A model generated the notes under the pieces. That model saw nothing but the letters and a program-made list of their open reading frames with translations. It had not been told where the DNA came from and searched no databases. DNA of 5,481 bases from JBKJML01 sp046596415 (GTDB lineage Bacteria; Actinomycetota; Thermoleophilia; Gaiellales; Gaiellaceae). The position numbers and the translations under genes were made by a program. The stretch's first letter is position 1. Each line of letters opens with the position of its first letter. The DNA lies in NCBI GenBank assembly GCA_046596415.1, contig JBKJML010000184.1, positions 1 through 5,481 on the forward strand, in the 5' to 3' direction. Positions 1-4,623 of the stretch are shown here, in pieces.

Positions 1-1464
1 CTGCTCGTTCCGCAGCAGACGGTCGTTCTGGCTCTTCTGGCGTGTGAAGTCGATCAGTCCTGCGCGCGCCTGGCCGCGCGCCGTCCAGATCTCGGCGTTC
101 GCGACCGTGCGCAGCGGTTCCCAGGTCGCCGGGTCGGCGGCGCGCTCCCACCAGCGCTCGCCAAGGTGGCGGTCGAAGAGCTCGACGAACGGACGCGAGA
201 CGAACGTCGGCAGATGGGCCCCGTTCGTGACGTGGTCGATCGGGACGTCGTCGACGGAGCGATCGGCGAACATCGGCTGCCACATCCGCCGCGCCACCGC
301 TCCGTGGAGCCTGCTGACACCGTTGCGCTTGCGACTGAGGCGGATCGCGAGCGGCGTCATTCCGGGCGACTCGCCGTGGTCGTCGGGGCGGGCGCGGCAG
401 AGGGCGACGAGCTCTTCGCCGGAGATGCCGAGTCGGCCCGGCAGGTCGTCGTAGGCGGCGAGGATCTCAGCCACCCCATAGGTCTCGTTTCCGGCCGGCA
501 CCGGGGTGTGCGTCGTGAAGACGAAACGCTCCTGAACGTCCGCGAGCGCCTCGTCGAGCGACCGTCCACCGGCCACGTCCTGTGCGGCCAACTCAAGCGC
601 TGCGAGCGCCGCGTGCCCTTCGTTCAGGTGGTAGACGGCCGGCTCGATCCCCAGCGCCTGGAGCGTCCGTACGGCGCCGATCCCGAGCAGCGCGTACTGG
701 GCGAGGCGGATCGCCCGGTTCCCCTCGTACAGGCGTGCAGTCGTCCAGCGCCGGACCGCGTCGTTCTCGGGTAGCTCCGTGTCGATTAGGTAGAGCGGCA
801 CGCGGCCGATCTGGACTCGCCAGACGTGGAAATGCGTCTCGCCGCCGAACACCTGGACCGTGAGCCGCAGCGGCCGGCCGTCGGAGCCGTTCACGCGCGC
901 CATCGGCAGGCTGCGCGGGTCGTTCTCGACCCAGTACTCCTGCTGGCGCCCGTTCAGATCGAGACGCTGGCGGAAGTAGCCGCGGCGGTAGAGGAGGCCG
1001 ACGGCGACGAGCGGCAGCGCCTGGTCGCTCGCCTCCTTGAGGATATCGCCGGCCAGCACACCGAGGCCGCCGGAGTAGATCGGCAGCGAGGCGTGAACAC
1101 CGAACTCGGCGCAGAGGAACGCTACCGTCCCCTCGATGCCGGGCCGCTGCCGGTCCTCGCGGGCAGCGTCAGCTGCGAGCATTGCGGCGAGCGCCTCGAC
1201 CCGGCCGACGATCGCGGCGTCCGCTGCCGCCCGCGCCTGCATCCGCGGGCCGAGCTCGGCGAGGAAGCGCACCGGGTTCCGAGCCGAGCGCTCCCACCGA
1301 TGTGCGTCGATGTCGGAGAAGAGCGCATCGCCGTCCCGAGCCCATGACCAGCGGTAGTCGTACGCGACGCGCGCCAGCGGTCGCAGGGCTGCAGGCAGAC
1401 GCTCCGCGAGGTTCGCAACCCGCTCCTCGAGGTCGGGACTCCACGTCGGCGAGGCAGGCGTCAC
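1..1464 (-). CDS. glgP: Alpha-glucan (glycogen/maltodextrin) phosphorylase, DUF3417 type, N-terminal 488 residues
   Basis: This enzyme releases glucose-1-phosphate from the non-reducing ends of cytosolic alpha-1,4-glucans. Residues about 18-105 form the DUF3417-like N-terminal domain (YDYRWSWARDGDALFSDID, then NPVRFL). The phosphorylase domain follows: CAEFGVHASLPIYSGGLGVL at 118-137 including the glycine loop, HLNEGHAAL at 279-287 with the conserved active-site histidine region, FTTHTPVPAGN at 317-327, and VTNGAH at 412-417. Family members are usually about 830-870 residues, so slightly over half is visible; the C-terminal half with the PLP-binding lysine lies beyond the left edge, where the frame is still open. 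The GTG at 1464 is the first possible start, because an in-frame TGA (1473-1471) lies three codons upstream, and GGAAGGA precedes it by 11 nt. It is transcribed divergently from tag. Family call is firm; whether the natural substrate is glycogen or maltodextrin cannot be told. Confidence 0.95.
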   Translation of the reverse strand, partial: MTPASPTWSPDLEERVANLAERLPAALRPLARVAYDYRWSWARDGDALFSDIDAHRWERSARNPVRFLAELGPRMQARAAADAAIVGRVEALAAMLAADAAREDRQRPGIEGTVAFLCAEFGVHASLPIYSGGLGVLAGDILKEASDQALPLVAVGLLYRRGYFRQRLDLNGRQQEYWVENDPRSLPMARVNGSDGRPLRLTVQVFGGETHFHVWRVQIGRVPLYLIDTELPENDAVRRWTTARLYEGNRAIRLAQYALLGIGAVRTLQALGIEPAVYHLNEGHAALAALELAAQDVAGGRSLDEALADVQERFVFTTHTPVPAGNETYGVAEILAAYDDLPGRLGISGEELVALCRARPDDHGESPGMTPLAIRLSRKRNGVSRLHGAVARRMWQPMFADRSVDDVPIDHVTNGAHLPTFVSRPFVELFDRHLGERWWERAADPATWEPLRTVANAEIWTARGQARAGLIDFTRQKSQNDRLLRNEQ

Positions 1465-1475
1465 GCGCGATCACG

Positions 1476-1482
1476 TCCTTCC
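1476..1482 (-). promoter_or_regulatory. Shine-Dalgarno of the glucan phosphorylase gene
   Basis: On the minus strand GGAAGGA lies 11 nt before the GTG at 1464. An in-frame stop just upstream of that GTG leaves no longer alternative, so the site and start support each other. The spacing is slightly long. No TAnnnT hexamer lies 6-7 nt before this GTG, so the mRNA probably has a leader. Confidence 0.6.
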
Positions 1483-1530
1483 GCTCGGTCTCCTGGGCGC
1501 GGCGAAGGCCCAAGCCCCGGCGCGACGGCA

Positions 1531-1536
1531 AGACTA
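1531..1536 (-). promoter_or_regulatory. Candidate -10 element for the glucan phosphorylase gene
   Basis: TAGTCT on the minus strand fits TAnnnT and is the best such hexamer in the interval before the phosphorylase gene. Initiation 6-8 nt downstream would give a leader of about 60 nt carrying the GGAAGGA ribosome site. I see no good TTGACA-like -35 about 17 bp upstream, so this is only a candidate. The interval 1465-1573 shows no repeat or hairpin that I could support. Confidence 0.3.
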
Positions 1537-1560
1537 ACGAGAGCCTGCACCCCGTCGGGC

Positions 1561-1566
1561 TAGAGT
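1561..1566 (+). promoter_or_regulatory. -10 element of tag, predicted leaderless
   Basis: TAGAGT (TAnnnT) ends 7 bp before the GTG at 1574, the spacing at which transcription would begin on the start codon itself. There is no Shine-Dalgarno sequence ahead of the gene. The surrounding GGCTAGA is identical to the one before the Rieske oxygenase gene (4610-4615). No clear -35 is visible. Confidence 0.55.
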
Positions 1567-1573
1567 CGTGCTC

Positions 1574-2155
1574 GTGACGGCCGACCCGACCCGCTGTGGC
1601 TGGGCACCAGCCGGTGATCGGCTCTACCTCGCCTACCACGACGACGAGTGGGGCGTCCCCTCACGCGACGACCGCCACCTTTACGAGCTGCTCGTGCTCG
1701 AGGGCGCGCAGGCGGGTCTCGCGTGGATCACGATCCTGCGCAAGCGCGAGAACTATCGTCTCGCCTTCGCCGGCTTCGACCCGGAGCTCGTCGCCCGCTT
1801 CGACGTCGCGGACGTCGAGCGGCTGCTCGGCGATGCCGGCATCGTGCGGAATCGACTCAAGCTCGAGTCGGCGATCACGAACGCCCAGGCGGCACTCCGG
1901 ATCCAGGCGGATCACGGCAGCCTCGCCGCCTACCTCTGGGGCTTCGTCGGCGGCGACCCGCTCGTCAACGCCTGGCGCACGTCCGCCGAGGTGCCCGCCG
2001 AGACGGAGGAATCACGCGCGATGAGCAAGGCCCTGAAGCGCCAGGGCTTTCGCTTCGTCGGCCCGACGATCTGCTACGCGTTCATGCAGGCGGCAGGGCT
2101 CGTGAACGACCACACGGCCGACTGCTTCCGCAGACGCTCGACGATCAGCGGCTGA
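1574..2155 (+). CDS. tag: DNA-3-methyladenine glycosylase I
   Basis: This base-excision repair enzyme removes 3-methyladenine from alkylated DNA. From the GTG at 1574 the product is 193 residues, close to the family's usual length. RCGWA near the N-terminus and AYHDDEWGVP supply the first zinc ligands (Cys8, His22); VNDHTADCFR near the C-terminus supplies the other two (His180, Cys184), with the same spacing as in the E. coli enzyme. LEGAQAGLAWITIL holds the conserved base-recognition Glu43 and Trp51, and Tyr21 matches the aromatic partner. GFRFVGPTICYAFMQAAGLV is a typical Tag segment. An in-frame GTG at 1568 would add two residues; 1574 is preferred because it fits the TAGAGT promoter spacing and because Tag proteins normally begin just before the CGW motif. 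The 3' end overlaps the convergent thioesterase gene by 11 bp. All zinc ligands are intact, so activity is expected. Confidence 0.96.
   Translation: MTADPTRCGWAPAGDRLYLAYHDDEWGVPSRDDRHLYELLVLEGAQAGLAWITILRKRENYRLAFAGFDPELVARFDVADVERLLGDAGIVRNRLKLESAITNAQAALRIQADHGSLAAYLWGFVGGDPLVNAWRTSAEVPAETEESRAMSKALKRQGFRFVGPTICYAFMQAAGLVNDHTADCFRRRSTISG
2145..2155. other. Tail-to-tail overlap of tag and the thioesterase gene
   Basis: The TGA of tag (2153-2155, plus strand) and the TGA of the thioesterase (2147-2145, minus strand) lie inside each other's reading frames. There is therefore no room for an intergenic terminator; each transcript must end inside the neighbouring gene, giving antisense 3' ends. 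Confidence 0.9.
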
Positions 2156-2537
2156 GCGCTGCGAACGTCTCGCGAAGCGCTTCCGGCAGTGGCGCCGAGG
2201 CGAGCTTCGTCGCGTCCAGATGGACGATCACGGAGCTCGCCTCGACCGCGACACGCCCGTCGGAGCCGGCCAGGATGCGCTCACGCGTCCGGATGCTCGT
2301 CGTGCCGACGCCCTCCAGTTCGACCTCGACGCGCGCGAAGCCGTCGCGGTCGGTGAGTTGCGAGACGAAGTCGATGTCGACCTTCCGAAGCGCGAACTGC
2401 ATCCAGTCGACCTCAGGCGCCGCCTCGGCGAAGAACGCGTCACGGCCGCATTCGAGGTAGGTGAGGTAGACGGCGTTGTTGACGTGAGCCATCGAGTCCA
2501 TGTCGCCCCAGCGGATCTGCACGTCGGTCGTCGTCAT
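2145..2537 (-). CDS. Hotdog-fold acyl-CoA thioesterase (4HBT family, YbgC/FadM-like)
   Basis: This is predicted to hydrolyse acyl-CoA thioesters in the cytosol. From the ATG at 2537 the product is 130 residues, the usual single-hotdog length. RWGDMDSMAHVNNAVYLTYL at residues 9-28 is the family signature: Asp14 is in the catalytic aspartate position of the 4-hydroxybenzoyl-CoA thioesterase type, and HVNN starts the central helix. The segments VDIDFVSQLTDRDGF, ARVEVELEGVGTTSIRTRER and GRVAVEASSVIVHLD are the later sheet strands. The reading frame is open for 19 more codons to an ATG at 2594, but that extension overlaps the upstream gene and is not family-like. TACGCT ends 7 bp before the chosen ATG. 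It lies 19 bp behind the metallopeptidase gene, so co-transcription is also likely. The substrate cannot be read from the sequence; these enzymes range from aromatic to medium- and long-chain acyl-CoA. Confidence 0.9.
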   Translation of the reverse strand: MTTTDVQIRWGDMDSMAHVNNAVYLTYLECGRDAFFAEAAPEVDWMQFALRKVDIDFVSQLTDRDGFARVEVELEGVGTTSIRTRERILAGSDGRVAVEASSVIVHLDATKLASAPLPEALRETFAALSR

Positions 2538-2544
2538 GCTGCCT

Positions 2545-2550
2545 AGCGTA
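2545..2550 (-). promoter_or_regulatory. -10 element of the thioesterase gene, predicted leaderless
   Basis: TACGCT (TAnnnT) on the minus strand ends 7 bp before the ATG at 2537. It lies wholly in the 19-bp gap after the metallopeptidase stop, so the thioesterase may have its own internal promoter in addition to read-through. There is no clear ribosome binding site and no clear -35. Confidence 0.5.
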
Positions 2551-2556
2551 GACACG

Positions 2557-3174
2557 TCAGGCGTCCCATCGATAGGCGCCGAGCTCGCGGCCATGCGTGC
2601 GCAGCCAGCCCGCCTCGGCGCGGCCGGTCGGCCGGGCCTGCTCGAGCGCGTCCCAGAAGCGCTGCGAGTGATCGTGGTGGCGGACGTGGCAGAGCTCGTG
2701 TACGACGACGTAGTCGAGTACCGCGCGGGGCGCGACGACCAGCCGCCAGGAGAACGAGAGCGTGCCGGCCCGCGAGCACGAGCCCCAACGCGTCCGCTGG
2801 TCGGCGATCCGGATCCGCTCGAATCCCACGCCGAGCCGAGCCGCCTCGCGCGTGGCCGTCTCGGTCACCGCGCACCGCGCCTGCTCGCGGTACCAACGCT
2901 CGACATCGCCCCGTGGGGCGACAGCAGGTGAACCGTGGAGCCAGAGACCACCGTCGAGCCCGAGTCGCGGCCGGCGTTCCTCCCGCTCCAGCGCCCGCTC
3001 GATCCAGGCGCGGTGCGACTCGAGCAGCCCGCCCAAGTCGCTCTCGCGAGCGCGTCGCGGTACGACGAGCTCGAGCCTCGAAGCCGAACGGACGAGGATC
3101 CGGGCCTGCCGCGCGCGCGGCGAACGGCGCACCTCGACCGGGACGGCGCCCCCAGCGGTGGCGAAGGTCAGCAC
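2557..3174 (-). CDS. YgjP/DUF45-type zinc metallopeptidase
   Basis: This belongs to the YgjP-like family with the SprT/WSS1-type metallopeptidase architecture; the physiological substrate of most members is unknown. From the GTG at 3174 the product is 205 residues. RSPRARQARILV near the N-terminus matches the family's opening strand pair. RTRWGSCSRAGTLSFSWRL around residues 127-145 holds the nearly invariant RWGSC. VVHELCHVRHHDHSQRFW contains HExxH (159-163) with its catalytic Glu160, and His169 in the DHS motif is the likely third zinc ligand. No signal peptide or membrane segment is visible, so it should be cytosolic. An upstream in-frame GTG at 3216 would add 14 residues, but 3174 is preferred: TAGCAT ends 7 bp before it, and the longer form would leave only 22 bp to the divergent DUF1206 start. 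The thioesterase gene follows 19 bp downstream. Family call is strong; start moderately sure. Confidence 0.9.
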   Translation of the reverse strand: MLTFATAGGAVPVEVRRSPRARQARILVRSASRLELVVPRRARESDLGGLLESHRAWIERALEREERRPRLGLDGGLWLHGSPAVAPRGDVERWYREQARCAVTETATREAARLGVGFERIRIADQRTRWGSCSRAGTLSFSWRLVVAPRAVLDYVVVHELCHVRHHDHSQRFWDALEQARPTGRAEAGWLRTHGRELGAYRWDA

Positions 3175-3181
3175 GCCGTCG

Positions 3182-3187
3182 ATGCTA
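3182..3187 (-). promoter_or_regulatory. -10 element of the metallopeptidase gene, predicted leaderless
   Basis: TAGCAT (TAnnnT) on the minus strand ends 7 bp before the GTG at 3174. It would put the transcription start on that codon and exclude the longer reading from 3216. No Shine-Dalgarno sequence of suitable spacing precedes either candidate. Confidence 0.5.
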
Positions 3188-3227
3188 CGGCCCTCGTCGG
3201 CGCGCGTGAGGTTCACCGTGGGCGGGC

Positions 3228-3231
3228 AGGA
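3228..3231 (+). promoter_or_regulatory. Shine-Dalgarno of the DUF1206 gene
   Basis: AGGA, within CAGGACGGGG, lies 7 nt before the ATG at 3239. It decides for this ATG over the in-frame GTG at 3218, seven codons upstream, which has no such sequence. No TAnnnT hexamer stands next to either start, so the transcript probably has a leader; its promoter is not evident in 3175-3238. Confidence 0.55.
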
Positions 3232-3238
3232 CGGGGTA

Positions 3239-4066
3239 ATGGACCTGGGGACGATCGCGGCCCGCGCGAGTCGGATCGGAAAGCACAGCGACGTCGTCGA
3301 GGGTGTCGGCCGTGCCGGCCTCGTCGCGCAGGGCGTCCTCTACGGCGTCGTCGCGGTCCTCGCGGCGCACGTCGCGGCCGGCTCACGCTCGGAGAGCCCC
3401 GACCGGGGCGGAGCGCTCAAGGCGATCGCCGACCAGCCGTTCGGAAGACTGCTGCTCGCGGCGCTCGCCCTCGGGTTCGCCGGCTACGCCATCTGGCGCC
3501 TCGCCCAGGCGGTGCTCGACCGCGACGGTGAAGGCGACGACGCGCCCGGGCTCGCAAAGCGCGCCGGCTACCTCGGTCGCGCGCTCTGGTACGGCGGCCT
3601 CTGCGCGCTGACGGTGGCGCAGTTGGTGGGCGGCGGGAACGACGGAGGTGGCGGCGGGGAGAAGAAGACGACCGCCGGCGTGCTCGACTGGCCGCTCGGG
3701 CGAGTGGTCGTCTACGCCGCCGGGCTCGTGCTCGTCGGCGCCGGCGCCTGGAACCTCTACCGCGGCATCGCCTGCCGGTTCGAGTCGAAGCTGAAGACCG
3801 GCGAGATGAGCAACGTGATGGAGACGGCGGTTCGCGTTGTCGGGATCGTCGGCCACGTGGCGCGCGCGATTGTGTTCGCCCTGATCGGCTTTTTCCTCCT
3901 CCGCGCCGCGTGGCAATTCGACCCGCAGGAGGCAGTCGGCCTCGACGGGGCGCTGCAGAAGCTGGCGCAGGCGCCGTCTGGCGGGGCGGTGCTCGGAGCG
4001 GTCGCCGCGGGGCTCGGCGCCTTCGCGCTCCAGTGCTTCGCGCAGGCGCGCTACCGCGACGTCTGA
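3239..4066 (+). CDS. DUF1206 family six-helix membrane protein
   Basis: This 275-residue integral membrane protein has three tandem copies of a two-helix unit, the DUF1206 arrangement; the family has no established biochemical function. Predicted membrane segments are at about 27-47, 70-90, 113-131, 153-174, 201-223 and 248-268. The copies align by eye: RAGLVAQGVLYG / QPFGRLLLAALALGFAGYA; RAGYLGRALWYGG / WPLGRVVVYAAGLVLVGAG; and a diverged third, HVARAIVFALIGF / GGAVLGAVAAGLGAFA, which has lost the GR pair. The loop between helices 3 and 4 carries a glycine-rich stretch (131-140) followed by EKK. There is no signal peptide. The frame is open far upstream, but that part is the antisense of the metallopeptidase; the ATG with AGGA 7 nt before it is the natural start. 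The 3' end overlaps the convergent acetyltransferase gene by 16 bp. A transport or envelope role would be a guess. Confidence 0.9.
   Translation: MDLGTIAARASRIGKHSDVVEGVGRAGLVAQGVLYGVVAVLAAHVAAGSRSESPDRGGALKAIADQPFGRLLLAALALGFAGYAIWRLAQAVLDRDGEGDDAPGLAKRAGYLGRALWYGGLCALTVAQLVGGGNDGGGGGEKKTTAGVLDWPLGRVVVYAAGLVLVGAGAWNLYRGIACRFESKLKTGEMSNVMETAVRVVGIVGHVARAIVFALIGFFLLRAAWQFDPQEAVGLDGALQKLAQAPSGGAVLGAVAAGLGAFALQCFAQARYRDV
4051..4066. other. Tail-to-tail overlap of the DUF1206 and acetyltransferase genes
   Basis: The TGA of the DUF1206 gene (4064-4066, plus) and the TAG of the acetyltransferase gene (4053-4051, minus) each lie within the other reading frame. As at 2145-2155, this leaves no separate terminator and forces antisense-overlapping transcript ends. 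Confidence 0.9.
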
Positions 4067-4593
4067 CGGGCGGCCCACTCGGCGCGGGTGACGCCGCACA
4101 GGACGTAGTCGTGGCGCTCGCCGTCGCTCGTGGGCATGAACGAGCGCATCACGCCCTCCTCGGTGAAGCCGAGCTTCGTGAAGACGCGGCGCATCGGCGA
4201 GTTCTCGACCCACGTCGATCCCTGCACCCGCTCGGCGGCATGCGCGTCGAAAAGATGCTGGACGAACACCTCGACCGCCTGCATCCCCACTCCACGGCCG
4301 CGATCGCTGGGCGCGAAGAGCCCGACGCCGATCTCGAAACATCCGGGTGGCAGCCCCTCGCGCGGCTGGCGTGCCTCGACCGTGCCGACCAGGCGCTCGT
4401 CGGAGACGATCCCGAGATCGAGCCTCCCGTCCACGAGCGCCGGCGAACGGTCGATCCGCTCGCGCAGGCGTTCGCGTGCCCCTGGGCGCTCGGGCGTCGC
4501 GACCGAGCCCGCACCGCCGCGTGCGGCCCACAGAGGCTCGAAGTCCTCGGGCGCGAGGGCACGAAGGAGCACGGCGTCGTTCCCGATCTCCAC
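4051..4593 (-). CDS. GNAT-family N-acetyltransferase (RimJ/RimL-like)
   Basis: This is predicted to transfer an acetyl group from acetyl-CoA to an amine, either a small molecule or a protein N-terminus. From the GTG at 4593 it is 180 residues, normal for the RimJ/RimL-like branch. VLLRALAPEDFEPLW is the typical first strand and helix. Motif A is FEIGVGLFAPSDRGRGVGMQ at about 86-105, with the acetyl-CoA pyrophosphate loop R98-G-R-G-V-G103. Motif B is WVENSPMRRVFTKLGFTEEG at 128-147, including the N-x-x-M/S-x-x-x-F-x-K-L-G-F pattern that defines this subgroup. The C-terminal strand MPTSDGERHDYVLCGVTRAEW is also usual. The GTG at 4608 would add five residues, but TACCCT ends 6 bp before 4593, favouring the shorter form. 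It is divergent from the Rieske oxygenase gene, with 30 bp between starts. The substrate is unknown. Confidence 0.9.
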   Translation of the reverse strand: MEIGNDAVLLRALAPEDFEPLWAARGGAGSVATPERPGARERLRERIDRSPALVDGRLDLGIVSDERLVGTVEARQPREGLPPGCFEIGVGLFAPSDRGRGVGMQAVEVFVQHLFDAHAAERVQGSTWVENSPMRRVFTKLGFTEEGVMRSFMPTSDGERHDYVLCGVTRAEWAARQTSR

Positions 4594-4599
4594 CCCGCG

Positions 4600-4605
4600 A
4601 GGGTA
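4600..4605 (-). promoter_or_regulatory. -10 element of the acetyltransferase gene, predicted leaderless
   Basis: TACCCT (TAnnnT) on the minus strand ends 6 bp before the GTG at 4593. There is no ribosome binding site at proper distance. It lies 6 bp from the opposite-strand -10 of the Rieske gene. Confidence 0.5.
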
Positions 4606-4611
4606 CACGGC

Positions 4612-4617
4612 TAGATT
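4612..4617 (+). promoter_or_regulatory. -10 element of the Rieske oxygenase gene, predicted leaderless
   Basis: TAGATT (TAnnnT) ends 6 bp before the ATG at 4624, with no Shine-Dalgarno in the short interval. The preceding GGCTAGA is shared with the tag promoter. No TTGACA-like -35 is visible; its place would fall inside the start of the acetyltransferase coding sequence. Confidence 0.55.
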
Positions 4618-4623
4618 CCGGTG

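Noticed and set aside
166..774. Plus-strand open frame antisense to the phosphorylase gene
   Set aside because: The minus strand encodes a clearly conserved phosphorylase throughout 1-1464; this frame has no recognisable motif and its openness is explained by codon bias.
1472..1474. GTG at 1474 as a start for the phosphorylase
   Set aside because: It is in a different frame from the phosphorylase and closer to the GGAAGGA than usual.
2174..2183. Perfect 10-bp palindrome GAAGCGCTTC near the tag/thioesterase junction, considered as a terminator or operator
   Set aside because: It lies inside the thioesterase coding sequence, has no loop and no T-run, and is easily produced by common codons at this G+C.
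2762..3238. Upstream extension of the DUF1206 frame
   Set aside because: It is low-complexity Arg/Ser-rich antisense of the metallopeptidase. The ATG at 3239 has a ribosome site and starts the family-like sequence.
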